DNA from: Glandiceps talaboti
Taxonomy: Eukaryota; Hemichordata; Enteropneusta; Spengelidae
Direction of reading: 5' to 3'
DNA length: 64,000 bases
Assembly (NCBI RefSeq): GCF_964340395.1
Contig: NC_135566.1
Span: 14,211,001 to 14,275,000 of the forward strand
Shown here: one piece after another, positions 1 through 39,558 of the stretch
Numbering within the stretch: position 1 is the first letter of the stretch
Layout of the letters: each line of letters opens with the position of its first letter
Program-made: the position numbers and the translations under genes
The notes under the pieces: model-generated
Databases searched by the model: none
The model's input: only the letters and a program-made list of their open reading frames with translations
Told to the model about the DNA's origin: nothing

Positions 1-3000
1 CCATTCTCATTTGTAAATGAATGAAATAAGACAGACAAAAATGTTGCTGTAGTGACGATAGTAATTTTGACCTTCTGAGGTTCATTACTGAATTGGCAAA
101 TTCAAGCGTTGAACATGTTATACATTCAAACTTTGCAATCACTGAAAAGTCACTCTTGGAGCTTTTCAGAAGAAAAAAAAATATTTTTCATCATCCAATT
201 ACACAATATTTCTCATAATCCAAATTTCTCCTTGTATTTTTTGTCCTCCAGGTACATAGGAACAAAAATCTCCACGCTATCTAAAAATGAAATATCTTCA
301 TACATTGGCACCACCTTTGCAACAAAAACGCATTTTTTTTCTAATAAACTGTGGTCAAAGATCAAAGAAGGGTTAAGACTTTTTAATAGTCACTTGTTGA
401 TTACACACTCCTTACCGATGGCTCAATATATGTCTCTGTATGATGTCTGAATATTATGTGGTCCTGGTAGGACCGGAAATACCCCGAAAACTCTTGAAGT
501 AAATCTAACGTGACGGTGAAACTGTTAATGTTAACCCTTTCAAAGCCTGACACCCTTTATTTATGGAGTAATTACACAGTTTAAAGAAACCAACTCATTA
601 TTGAGATTTTTAAACCAGAATACGTTTCACAAACTCGTTGCCTAGCAATAGTCAATGTGAGCATTTTGAATCAACCACCTGATCATTCTGAAGGTCCTCT
701 AATGATAAACAAAGATGTTAAAAAATCTTGCCCTGTCGTAGTCACTACAAAAGCTGACTTCTGTCTAGTTGTACCCCCGATTGTCATACCAAGAGTTATC
801 ATCAATTTACCAATTAAACACTTGTAATTAAGATAATCTGATAAATTCACTTCAAGTACTTTAATTATTTATTTGACAACTCACTTTATATAATCTAACC
901 TCCCTCCGAGCATAGCCCAGACTTCAATAATAGCTAATGATTAATACCTACGGCCTACACAACTCATTTGTTGTCCCACAAGATCCCCTACGGAATATCC
1001 CCATTTCTATGAAGGCTCGAAATGTCTGATTTTTTTTTTCAATTCCTTTTATCAAAGTGATTGTCTGTGCTAACATGCTAACTAAACTAATTGCCCATTA
1101 CCCATCTCTAGAGTACCATGTTTTATTCTACATGCCTTGATGTATTATTCTACATGCCTGCATCACAGCAGCCTGTGTGGGTAGGTCCTTCAGGGTTCAA
1201 TGACCTCATGGGTAAGACCTGCTTTTCTAAATGATGAGTTTACATAATAATATTTACTGACCAAACAAAACATTAGCATGTTTATTGAGAGTTGGCAAAA
1301 CATCGGGCAAAATACCCAAACTGAACACTATAGTACTAGTTTAATATATATTGATGTCGTCTAAATGTCAACATATTATAGACAATTATAACTGGCGTGC
1401 CAATGGAAGGACATCACATGTTTTGTTGAATATTATACGCTCATTTTTGAAAACACTGATTCAGAAATTTGGTCAATTCAACAAACACTTCAAGAATGAT
1501 CACATCATACAACACAAATGAAATCTCAACAGTATTAGCATTATGCAAATCAAATTGTCAATTTCAGAATGTACATTTCAAAAAACTTTCATCAGTACAA
1601 CTGTATACCTTCCACCAATGCTGCTGGAGGGGGAGGGGGGGGGGGTAGTCTATGGTACAACTGTTCATAAATTGTCTCAGATTTGGATCTCACTATGCCT
1701 TCACTAACAAGTAACCATGGTGATAGCCTGGAATCCATGCGAATGGGGTTTTTGCATTCATTATTGCCCCATTATGGGAAATCTAAATTAAAAATCCCAG
1801 TGGCCGGGATTCTAGACCATGGTGCAAGAAAAATGATTGCTAAAATCAAAGCTATGACGATACACACTATTAAAGCTACACCAGCGACACCTGGACCATT
1901 TTTTTGAAACTGTTTTCTCAGATATAATGACTTACTTGTGATAATATTGTACACCTTGAACAGTATTGAATCACCTGTGGGTAAATACATTTAGGCAGCT
2001 GTACTGGTACACATACCCAGATCACTAAACTTGGTCTGAAATGCATAGCCTGGCATAACGTATCTAATCAAACAGATTTTTGGGTCTGCCCATTAAATAC
2101 CACGACCCCAATAAATCATAATTTCAAGTTATTGCTATACTACTTATAGACAAAATATACCGTATGCCTAACTGATATTTACAATGTCTCTCATTATTGG
2201 TATTTTAACAACTACCGGAGAATATATTGTTGGTCGGCTGAACGAAAAAAAAGAATACCCCAGTTTACAACTAGTGGACCTTTACATGTGACATACAGTT
2301 TCATAAAACACTTCAACTACAAAATTCACATTATTGACCATTATTTTTTGAATGGTCACAAAATTAATTTTTCCGATGAACAAATTATTGACCAATAGTT
2401 TTGTCAATAGCCTAACAAATGACCATTCTTTTTTTGAAAGTGTTGACAAGTACCACTGAAGGTGAAATTCAAACCCCAGACAAAGAAATCTCAATAAACA
2501 GTGATGACTTGGCATTAAATGTAACTGCAACCATAGACACTACACGAATGCCTCAAAGAAATATCGGCAGAGACTGCGTCCCTTTCATGTATTAGGGTCT
2601 ATGCTGCAACATACACACCCATAATTAATTCATTGTCACTTTCATTTGTTAGCTTTGATTTCTCATGGTTTTTTTCTTACACAAATGAACTTAACGTACT
2701 GTAAACATCTTAATCTCCTAAAAGAATACCCAATTGCTTTAGTCCTTGAGAAGTTCACACTTTGTAAGCTCATAAACAAAGCTCCCATTGTTTTGGTAAA
2801 TTAACACTGACATTACAAATCTTGTTCACTAATTCCAAGAGGAATTTGGATGCTATTAAAAGTTGTCCCCACAAAAAGTAGTGGAAATTTGGATTGCAAG
2901 GTCGCAATAATTTGCATTTTGTAGCCGAGTCGAGTTCAAAGTTGGTTCCAAAATCATTGAAATAAGAAGATATCTCGGAACTGTTTTTTTTTTTTTTTTT

Positions 3001-4179
3001 TAAATTTAAGTTGTCTCAATCACCAAAAACTTTGCAATATGAATACTTATTCCCTTGTCATTGTGAAATCATCACCAAAATTTCATTGTTCACTCTATCT
3101 CTTTTTCAAAGACATCATTTAAACCTATTATTACAAACAAAGTTTTATGGGGTGATTTTGAAGTACAAAGGGGGTCATGTTTTTAAAAACAGTTTGAGCC
3201 TTGTATTTCTGATGTGCATACTAATAAAAATGAAGTCGATAGTATAATTTAACAGTGTCAATGAACTTGTTTGAATATAATGAACATAGTACATATACAC
3301 CGATTTTGTTTAACCTGTCTCATCAGCTAGAAACAATCAGTTTGAATCTGCTAGTTTGAGGGATTGGGGTGGGGGGTGGGGGCGGCGCTAAAGTGAACTC
3401 ACTTCGTGAAACCACATTTACACTTCACTGATTCCAATTTTGAAAGAGAATGAATTTCACACCACTGTCATTTGAACAAACAAACAAACCTTGGATAATT
3501 ATCATAAATGAGAACAATAGATTTCATGTTTCTATTTCCATTACTCGAAATGAAACGGGTATGCATCTTTTCATCTCATCTGTACAGCAGTGTAACTGAC
3601 AGACAAACACCCTAAGGGTGTCTACCACCCGTATCAATTGTTCCTTTCTGTTCTGGCCAATACATCAAATATATCACACCATCCAATTCGAATGAAACTC
3701 ATTGTTAGCACAGCATAACAATTGGTCTTTCATCAGTATCAAAATACGGCGACAAAAGGATTCACTATGAATAATTGAAACTAACAGACTGCATTCACAC
3801 TAAGTATAATGTCTATTTCATAGGGAAATATGACATGTAACACCATTTATCATTGCATAACATTATCTTTCAAAAAATTATAATCCGGCTACAAATTCAA
3901 AATGAACAACTGCTCCTGGCTGAAAGCAGAACAATCTGTCATAAATTTTAATTTTGTTAATTACTTCGACCAAAAAGACAAAATACTCGTTGATCACAAC
4001 ACTTCCATAACATTTGATGAGGTGTAAAAGAAATAAATAGAAGACAATTATGTGATTCAGAAGTAGACAAACACAAACTGAAATGACGCTTTTTTCTCTC
4101 TAGAATGTGATATTCTTTTTAAAAAGTAACCAAAGATAATTTGGCGAGAAAATCTACAGGGAAATAGAAGTAAATTGTC

Positions 4180-4272
4180 ATACCTTTTTGAATGTAAAAA
4201 ATGTTGAGGGTCGGGGGCTTAAACTATGGTTGGTTAGGTTATTGGAAACACGCATTTTTTTTTATTTGGCCA
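4180..4272. mobile_element. TIR element family A, fragment
   Basis: ACCTTTTTGAATGTAAAAAA then TGTTG..., GGAAACACGCAT, a T-run and TTTGGCC parallel the fragment at 31802. One end only. Confidence 0.5.
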
Positions 4273-6307
4273 ACAAGGCTAGGAAATAGACACAGATGTT
4301 TTGAAATAGACATATGAAATGAACAGCTGTACATAACACTGGTCATGTGTGTAGGCATCATTTTTAGTCACCAGCAAACTATAAACCCTACACTGAAAGG
4401 TCTGTGAGTACACCTAACATTTGACTTGAAATCTGTACAGCAAACATTCTCAGCATTTGTGTACTATCTACATATCCGATTATCCTAACTTTTTGGGACT
4501 TTTGTGAGTACCAGGAGTACATTTTTAAAAGACCTGGTGGCTCTTTCGTAGTCTTGCCATCGTCGACAACAACGATATTCATTGACTCGAACATGAAAGT
4601 AATTTGTAGATTAAAAGCCATGACAATAGAACACCGCTTACGAGATATCCCTGGACTATTTATCCAGTCTGACTACACATTGAAGGTCTATTCATAAACT
4701 GTGTTGTTGTTTGGTACACCTCTCGTCAATACATACAGTGCGTCAAATGAAGTCAACAGTGTCTGTACAGAGTAAGTGTAAACTGAGTGACTAGGATACC
4801 AACCTGTAAATTATTGTTGTTGAATGTTCTCAGAACCAACACTTTCCGATTTGTCTCAGGAATGAGATTTATGGTTGACGTGGTCATGATTGGTACATAC
4901 TTTGGTTGTGAAAACGCCGACCACAAAAAAGGTTCACAGACAGTTATCTTCAACTAGATTTTGATGACTCCACAATGCCACAGAAGATGACAGAGAGATA
5001 GCCAAGTCTATGCGTCACTCTAAATGGCTAAATAGTTCCAGTACTGTCACGTGTCATGAGAAGGAAGCAACTGTCAATCCATAATAGAGGTGTCCCTATC
5101 AGTCAAGAGAAGTGGAGAGATCCTGGAAATTTTCACGTCTGTCACCTCACCAGCTGATACAGTGGTCCTTACACTAGCGAAGCCACACAGACAATGAACA
5201 GGGAAGTCACTCCTTTTGTTCCAGGTGAACAAACTCGATAGTCTTTGTCTTCATAAATTACTGTACCCAGGCCCTAATCCTATTGTGTGTGCAGCCTATT
5301 CAACTGTGATGGATTTTTAAAAAAAAAACATGACAACTCCCAGCAGCAGTGGTTCGATCCACCACGGGTCCACTCAGTCCTTCACAGCTGGAGAACTCGT
5401 CACATGGGATGTACGTATGACCACTATAGAACATCTGGTGGTTGTATAACTGTCCACCCCTAAATATGATTATGTAATCTATTTGCAGAATGATATAGAA
5501 TGAGATGAGAACACAAGATTTGGTTCATGAATGAGGAACCTGTTTACTGGGTACACATTACCTGTAAACAGGATTTAGGCATCAGCAGTTTAAGCTACTG
5601 TGTTATTGATGAGAAGGGTACACCTGTGCTGATCTAATCTGACTCGTTCTTCCATAATTTTAATCCCTCCAACGATGAGTCATCACCTGAGGAAATACTA
5701 ATCATACCCCCTCCTCCCGTCATCTCTCATTTTGGGACCCTGTACATTTCCATTCACATCCACTATCAACAGGTGACTCAACATTACACAGACCAGGCAA
5801 AGGAAGAACCCATCTCAAAATCTACCAACACCCCACCACGAAGTTACAAAAACCAACATCATCTCTGAAATCAAGCTGCTGTTTACAAAATTGATTGGTT
5901 TTGAAATGTATCCAACTTTTTCATTTTATGACATGATAAACAACCCTTAACAGACCTCTCTCTCTCACAAATATTGATCATCATAACATCAGATTGATTT
6001 TTTAATGATGGTGAAAAAAAATCAATGAAGTTACGTTTTAAAATGAGGGACATGAGGTATTAAAACAAGCCTTAGAGATCAGAATTATGAAATCCCTTTA
6101 TCCCAACTGTCTGACTTTTTTTCTCAAGGTATTCAATTTCGCTAATCAGAAAAGCAAACATGGACTTTTGCTGTGAGTGTACATATAGATTATTTTTTTT
6201 CATGGGTATGTCAATATCACCATAGGGGATAAGTTGACAGAAGTATTTCATATACAAATTACCTAGTGATTATCATACAAGGTCTTTATAGGCATACATA
6301 ACTGTCA

Positions 6308-6696
6308 GTAAACCTTCAACTATAAAAGATCTGCTGCCATTTATAAACCCTGGAGCCAACACCCAGTATTACGTGTAAACCCTCAACTATTTTAAGGAGA
6401 GCTTTGAGTCACACTGCTGTCATCCATATTCCATGCAGCCAACACCCTGGTATACCTTCAACTACAGAAGACCTATCAAGTCACATTGCTGTCATTTATA
6501 CTATAAACCCTGCAGCAAAACTTCCAGTAAATCGTCAACTAAGGATCACTTTTGTGTCACACTTCTGTCATACACCTTGGAGCCAACGTCCCAGCAAACT
6601 CTTAACTAAGGAGGCATCGTCCCCCCCCCCTCCACACTATTGTCATTCATACACCTAGGAGCCAACATCCCAGTAAACTTATCATCCCTCCCCACC

Positions 6697-6727
<31 letters not shown>

Positions 6728-6770
6728 TGCTCTCATTCATACACTATGGAGGCCTTTCCCCTCACACTGC
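6308..6770 (+). repeat. Degenerate minisatellite, period about 80 bp
   Basis: Recurring words CACTGCTGTCATxxAT, CCTGGAGCCAACA, CCCAGTAAAC and CTCAACTA return about every 80 bp for five or six units. A short (CA)n lies at 6703-6726. Confidence 0.6.
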
Positions 6771-7256
6771 TTACTGTTCTTCCTAGGTTTTCACAGGAAG
6801 GCTCAGGCTGGTAACACCTTCTAAAGCTGCGAATTAAGAGACCACAACTTGGGTCGATCTCAGTGTTGGTTGTTTGGTGCCATTATTGGACAAAATAAAG
6901 TGGTTTGCAGTATGATTTTCATTATATGAAGTGGGCACACAGAAATTACACAGAGGACTTGACACCTATGTTACTTTATTTTTTAGTAGAAGACTGCTGA
7001 TGTAATATATAGACCCGGGAGATCGAACCCTTAACATCTCATGGTTCATTTACCACCAACACTATACATTTGCAAAGTGTTTTCTTTTCGTAGTTCTAAT
7101 TCAATTAAACAATGTATTGTTTATCTTCACAAAAAAACAACTCTTCAGTTCCTATAACTTTTTATACATCACTGAGTGAATTCTCCACATGTTGCATGTA
7201 TATATGATTACCAAGTGATCAAATCATACCAATATAACATAACTTCAAAACTTGTT

Positions 7257-7415
7257 GACAACATTGACCAAGTCTGTGTTTGTAACCCGATACATTGCAA
7301 ATAATTAAAAATGTGTAAAACATTTGGTATTGTATGTACAATGACAAACTTTTTACACATTTTTTAGCTTTTTGCAATGTTTTGTATTACAAACACAGGC
7401 TTGGTCAATGTTGTT
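7257..7415. repeat. Foldback repeat
   Basis: ACAACATTGACCAAGTCTGT then GTTTGTAA, and TAAAAATGTGTAAAA, recur inverted as TTTTACACATTTTTTAG and TTACAAACACAGGCTTGGTC. A related copy lies near 47935-48150 (TAAAAATCCAAAATAA is shared). Confidence 0.6.
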
Positions 7416-7726
7416 TCACATTGATTTTTCAAGTAAGAAGCTATGATAGAATTGTTTTAGAATTAAAAATCCAAAATAAATACCAAATCGTCATATCAAA
7501 CCAGTACATATACCAATGACTACTAAACAGTTAATTCAGCTAATTAGAAGCACTGAACAGTGTCCAGTAAAAGTTTGGTGGAATTCAGGAAGACCCAACA
7601 GTTGTATCAACATGGACTTTACTTGTATTAACTTGCTTATGACCTTGCACAAATAAAATTCAGTTCAAAGGTGAACTAAGTTATTAAAGTAATTCGTCAA
7701 GATTATGCATTCCTAATTTAGCCCAC

Positions 7727-8040
7727 AAAACAGCAATATACCTTGGACTGTATTAATAAAAGCATTCCTAAGTTAACCCTCAAAACAGGTATTACTTTGG
7801 GCTGTATAAAAACAATCGTAATTGAACCCCCAAAACAGCAATATACCTTGGAATGAAATACAGCAGCCCTATATTGAACCCTCCCCTGTGGTGGTGGTGG
7901 TGGTGGTGGTGGTGGGGGTGGGGGGTGGGGTTTAGGAATACATGAATTCAGCCCAAGGTATATTGGTGGGTTTTTGTTGTTTTGTTGTTGTTTTTTGTTT
8001 AAAAACAGCTATGTACCTTGGAATGAAACAGCTTTCCTAA
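7727..8040 (+). repeat. Degenerate tandem repeat around CAAAACAGCAATATACCTTGG
   Basis: The word AAAACAGCAATATACCTTGG or close variants occurs at about 7729, 7784, 7834 and 8008, and inverted (CCCAAGGTATATTGG) near 7953. A (TGG)n run at 7889-7914 interrupts the series. Confidence 0.6.
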
Positions 8041-9720
8041 GAAAAAGACAATTTGTTGTTGGGTCCAAACCCCCAACCCCCCAACCCCCCTCCCATCAAA
8101 TGGTTTACCCCTAATGTAACCTTAACACTGATTTGTGCCTTGGGCTGAAGTAAACCCCCCAAAACTTGCAATGTAGCATGCCTTGTGTAACTTGAGCTGC
8201 AAGGTAGGACTCAAGGTTGATGCATTTATAATTAATGAGCTTGATGTCTGTAGAAACTGTAAAATGCATAAGAACCAAGGAAATCATCCATGCTATATTT
8301 AAACATTAGCTGCTTTGATTGGAAAGGTCGTGTTTCAACATATATAAAGGCCAATGTTAAGTGGTGAGACTGACCATCATACTGAGATACAAAAACCTTC
8401 ACATTTCTATACACCAAACTACTGAACAATTCATTGAAGTCAATATTTTGTCATTCTGGACACGTTTGTCACTTTGGTAGTACACCACACAAGGATGTAT
8501 CAATTGAACTAGAAATGCCTTGGAGTTGATAGCTTAACATTGAATATGTTGACTTGAGTAGCCGCCATACAGTTTAGAATTCACTATCAAAGTACCTTTC
8601 AAGTGTTTCTCAAGGAGAAAGATATCTCTTATCGTGTAATTTGTACCTGGTTGACATGATACTCAAACATGTACAGTTTGTATTGTGTACTATGGTTTAG
8701 AGGCTGTGGTTTGAGGATACAGTCATTACTTTGCATGCAGTCCAAAAACTGGCTGTTTATCCCATAGAGGAGTGGGGGAGGGAAGGGGATGGGGGATGGG
8801 GTGGTACTCCCTCAATTTTCATATGGGGTGTGCGGCCCATGTTCAAAACATCCACTCATGTATCATCCAAATACAGACCCATTGTTAGGCATTTCCTGTC
8901 ACAATCATTCGGTCAATTAATACCTTTATTCTGATGCTGAGAAGGCATTTGTAAATCATGAAGACATTTCCCATGTTATCAACCCCATGATTAGAGAATT
9001 TTGAGATGAAAAGTCGACCCATGTTTAGGGACAATTTCATGAAAAAGTAACCCATTTTGGCAACACATACCCATACACCTTTCTATGGGACCCAACCCCA
9101 TCCAGTGTCCCCCCCCCCCTCCCACCCACTGGCTGTTTTATTCATGTCTATGATAATCTAAACTGGCAATAATTCTGAAATATTTGCTAACTCACAGTTT
9201 TATTATTAATGTATGATCATATATCTAACTTGTATGTCATGCCCACTTCTTTTTTCTGTAGCATCAAATCTTATCTGACAATGTGAGAGATGTAGACAAA
9301 TGTGTACAATGGGACTTGGTAACCATGACGACATATTGAAATATGGAATTAAGTAGCCACCAGACATCATAAAGTTACAGACTGTGTCTCTTTAAACTGC
9401 AACACATACAGCAAAATAATACCATGAACAAGTCTATCTGTGATTGCCATAGTTACAGGTAAATTACACCAACTCTTTGTGACCATAGCAAAGCCACAGG
9501 GCACACAAAACCTTTTTGTTATTACTACTTTACTCTAGACACTTCACGACAGAGTTGCTCATTGAACTTTCAGAAACATAACACCACAATATCATGCATG
9601 GTTTGAAATCTGACACACTCACAACCTGTTAGCGTACAACTGACAGACGTATACTTTCCATGAACATCTATGTATGAACATTGTAAAATCATGCAATGCA
9701 TAAAGTTCAAAACAACAATA

Positions 9721-9796
9721 ATGACAATGACAACGACGACGACGACGACGACGATGACAACGACGACGACGATGACGACGACAATGACGACAGCAC
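9721..9796 (+). repeat. Imperfect (ACG/ATG)n trinucleotide run
   Basis: About 25 triplets of ACG, ACA and ATG type. The open frames over it on both strands are low-complexity artefacts. Confidence 0.85.
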
Positions 9797-9942
9797 AGGT
9801 AACTACCTTCATTTGCTTCCTTTTCCTGATAGGAACATCCCACCTATCCACAGTCCGTGAATAGCCTATCACACTTATTTTTAACACAACAGACATCACA
9901 CACATACACACATACACACAATTTGTGAAACTAGTAACTAAC

Positions 9943-35824
<25,882 letters not shown>

Positions 35825-36050
35825 TGTCTTCAACTCAAACTTGTCGGACTGTCACACCAGTCAATAAATCGTTGTGTGTGTGTGTCTTGTTGTAAATTGA
35901 ATCAACAGGAACCCAACCAAAATTAAGTACACAGTCTTTCCAGCAGCACTGCAGCACTATTGCAACCACATTCACTGACAGATGGCCGACCTGACTGCCT
36001 ACTAAGCCTGCTGGCCATACATAGCCCAGACCACGGTAAAATATGGGATG
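35825..36050 (-). promoter_or_regulatory. Possible internal promoter and 5' UTR before the short first exon
   Basis: This stretch lies directly upstream, on the minus strand, of the candidate start exon at 35824. It has a short (GT/CA) run at 35872-35883 and an ATTTATTGA AT-rich element about 40 bp before the ATG, but no clear TATA, CCAAT or initiator. It is less AT-rich than its surroundings. The promoter role is inferred only from the neighbouring exon. Confidence 0.25.
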
Positions 36051-38070
36051 TGATGCTAATGAGCAGCAAATGAGCTATCAGATGTGAGCCACGCACCCAA
36101 CCTTGTATGGAATGGGAAGTATGAGGTTTGTGAGGCCAGCCACTGGTGTACTATTTCAACACAGGGACATACCACAATATGATATACACACACAGCTACT
36201 GTACGTGTGTGTGTGTCATTCATGGCTGTCTTTTGTATATCATTATAGCTACATGTAGCACTACAGTCATCATATCACTGTAAGTACACCCTAAGGCTCA
36301 AACACGTTTCTTTACAATTTCATTTCTAAAGATTTGCATTATTTTCATATCAACAATTAGGTAAGGTACAATTAATTCCACCTCTTTTAACATTGAATAA
36401 GTCTGTATGTTCACAATGAAAACTGAGTTTTTGAGTTGAACTGGGGGCATTTTCTCACCATGTATTTAAAGGCTGTATTGTGCATGCAGCTTAGAATCTA
36501 TTTGATGGTCAGTTTGATTTATAGTACACTGCTGCAACATGTATCTACTGACGTCCCCCAGGCTGATGTCTTTCTGAAGACAGCATCTGAGGTACAACTT
36601 TTGTGTAAAAGTTAAAACATCTACCGGTAACCTTTGTCCATCAATGTATACTTATTTTTTTTTTAATTTAAGGACTGGAGATGGAAGATTCTGATGGACA
36701 TGTGACAACAGGAGAAAGTTGTTTCTTAGTTCAGCTGTTCGAAATGACACCATGATGTCTATTTCCGTCAAGTGTGGCCTTTCTTAACTTCATCATGTAA
36801 GTACATGTCTCTACTTTTGTCTGCAAACCTGACTGAATGCTGAAATGTCTTCAACAAGTTCAAGACACCTAGTATCAGAAAACACAGTGAACCTAACAAA
36901 TTTCATGATCTCAGTCTTCTGTGATCTATATTGTGGTTCAAATTTTTACTTCATTATCCCCAAAACATTTGGTGTTAATATACACAATCCCATACACAAT
37001 TTGTCTATGGAATCCCTTGTGTGGTATGCTAAACTGAAGATACAAATCTTCAGCCTGGGGGTAGAGTTTTGTATGGGGCCCATTAGTTGTTAAATGGTGA
37101 TTGGACATACACAATTACGAATTAGTGACATTGTTAAAGATACAAATGTGTTGAATACTGCACAGTCAGTTTACATACATGTACAAAGCAATGTCCTATT
37201 CATAAAATAGTGAGTACATTTGTAACTCTAAATATGAAGTTTGAAAACTCAGTGTTTCATTTAGAGTGACTATATAGCTTGTCTGCACTCATCAACTGCC
37301 TTACTCGTAGAAATTAGCATAGCATTATGATCCTGAGGCGCTATGGCATTTTGTTACTAATATTGCTATCTAGACATGCATCAAATCACTGTTCCTCTGT
37401 CATGTAATTCAGGGACTGTCATTAAATATTGTAATTAACAACTTTTATTTAATTAAGGAGATTCTCAGTCTCTCAGCAGATCATACAATATGCATATCGC
37501 ACATCATAAGAATCCACATAACTGACAAAATGAAAACTGACATAGAAGTTCATCTGTCATGACTATGTAGTGTCATTGGAAACACAAGTCTTCATACACT
37601 TGGCATATCCCCGCAAATACTTTATCTGTATATAAAAGGCGGAATGTGATTTAATTAACATAATTACAATCGTTGTTTCATAACAAAAAGTTAGACAATT
37701 TCTGAATCAGTCAATTGGTAGACATAAAATAAGTATCTAGCAATTCACTATAAAATACCCACTTTAGAGATGATTGTATGATGCCAGACGCACTTTCGGG
37801 GTTGGGGATCTGAACTTCATTTTCATACTTATTTTACAAAATTTTAGAAACTTTCATGCCTTCAATGATAATAGGTTCTGTATTTACTACTGAGATGTTG
37901 ATAAGTTGATTGAAATAGACTGCTATTATGATATACATTGCTGGGTTTCCAGTAGTATTTTAATGTGTTTACCATCTTGTTTTACATTGCATGGATTGTA
38001 GTGGTGTGACTTAGTTATAATTATCAATATAGTTTACATTATGTATTGATGTCACACTTATAAACACTCA

Positions 38071-38177
38071 TTTTTTTTTTCATTTTTTATTTATTTTTTT
38101 TTTTTTTATTTTTTTATTTTTTTTTTATTTTTTTTTTATTTTTTTTTTTTTTATTTTTTTTTTTTTTGGGGGGGGGT
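38071..38177 (+). repeat. Poly-T tract followed by a G-run
   Basis: About 95 bp almost entirely T with single A interruptions, then about 9 G. It could be a retroposed poly-A tail in minus orientation; no body is recognised. Confidence 0.85.
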
Positions 38178-39340
38178 ATCCTGGGGGTTTTGGCCCTAAA
38201 ATACAAAGTTCCTTTATTGAGCTTGTGTTACATTGTGTGATCCTTCCTTTAAAATAATCCAGAGAATTAAAATATGAAGTAAAAATTCATCTGACACGAC
38301 GTGTGCATTGTTTACATGTAAAATTTAAGAAACATCAATTGGAGTTGAAGGATTCTTTCCTATATTATTTAAAATCCAGAGCATAAAATAAACGTATGTA
38401 CATGTATTAACCGTAGTGAATCTGATTCCTGTATACTGCCTTAAATGTTGTATTTGGGGTTTCCTGTTCCCCTCCCCCTAATTGTTCCCTGTTCTTCTCC
38501 TTCTCATCTTCGTTTTACAAAATCTATGCTGATCTGAAAATCCATATATACCTGTATGTTTATGTCACAAAATCCTCAGAAATAATACGAAAATTTCCCC
38601 AAATAAATCCTTGACACAATTTAAGAACAAAGCACAATGGTAGTTGAGAAAACATATAATACTTGCATTCCTTGGTTTTCTATACACTCTTGTTCAAGAA
38701 TTTCTCACGGGGAATAACGCCTTTACTGGAGACTACGTTTAACTGTTCTGCACTGCATTAGACAAGTGTTCCTTTGAGGCATGGAGTGAATGCAACTAGA
38801 TCACATTACTTGCATGTACAACACTTGATCCCGTCAAACAACAGCTTTCTCACTTTCTAAGCTGACAAAGGCTAAGCGTATTTCTACTGTGTTCAACTAC
38901 TTCAACGTTTTAAAAGGGAAAATTTAGGGCCATTAGTATTGAAGAGGTGATAGATGGCAAATTATCATTGGATATCTTATGCTAAGTGTATGTATGGACC
39001 CTTTTTTAGTAAGCTAAGTTGTGGTCTGAGTACCACAGATTATTCTGACAAGTTTGGTGTTCTTTTACTTGGACCACCTGAAGAAGGTGGTTAACAATAA
39101 CGCCCTTTTTCAGGTGAAGTCCATGTAAAAGGTAGCGGCTGTGGCAGGACTAAAGTGCTGTATAACGTTAAGAGTGAGCATACATTGTAAAGCATTCTCG
39201 CAAACCAGAACTTATGTTCCTTCTGTGAAAATCCTTTTGATGGTGCATCTTGGATGGTGCCATAAAAGAGGTTTACATAATTGATATAATAGCATAACTA
39301 TAATATTCATGTATTTGCCTCTAAACCCTAGATATACATG

Positions 39341-39558
39341 TATTGTAAACCTTGATATTTTTGCTACTAGAAAATTTTCAAATTTTACAGTCGTCACAGC
39401 CAGATCTCAAAGTTATTTTTTTTTTCACTAATTACCAGACTGGTACATTGTGTTTATTTACAAGAAGGCATTTTAGTCACTACTTATTTTTGTGTTTTTG
39501 TTTTCCAGCAAAATAAGTAAAAATAAGTCTTTAGCGAAAACGTCCGGGTTTACAGTAT
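39341..39558. mobile_element. TIR element family B
   Basis: TATTGTAAACCTTGATATTT at the left and GGGTTTACAGTAT at the right, with TTTTCCAGCAAAATAAGTAA inside. It aligns along its whole length with 49830-50050. Confidence 0.7.

Larger units (their letters stand above)
1..9942. other. Repeat-rich stretch after the last myosin exon; no exon recognised
   Basis: About 10 kb with only short open frames in all six readings. I searched the minus strand for an exon beginning with the VFFRAG motif after AG and for coiled-coil-coding segments, and found none. It holds several degenerate tandem repeats, foldbacks and simple repeats listed separately. Most likely it is one large intron of the myosin gene. 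Confidence 0.5.

Noticed and set aside
1606-1635. Minus-strand CAG CAT TGG TGG AAG|GTATAC after a C-rich tract, like the PWWK motif of the MYO18A neck
   Set aside because: A 15 nt micro-exon without neighbouring neck or coiled-coil exons; the C-run is a simple repeat, so chance is likelier.
5040-5240. A minus-strand open stretch containing SVRTTVSAGEVTDVKISRI
   Set aside because: About 50 codons without recognisable similarity, no good acceptor and a stop at both ends.
5345-5372. GTGGTTCGATCCACC, a perfect B-box and T-arm-like hairpin
   Set aside because: No A box, anticodon arm or acceptor stem around it on the plus strand, so not a tRNA gene.
9570-9917. Frames rich in Val, Thr or Arg-His over 9720-9796
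   Set aside because: Imperfect trinucleotide run; no similarity outside the run.
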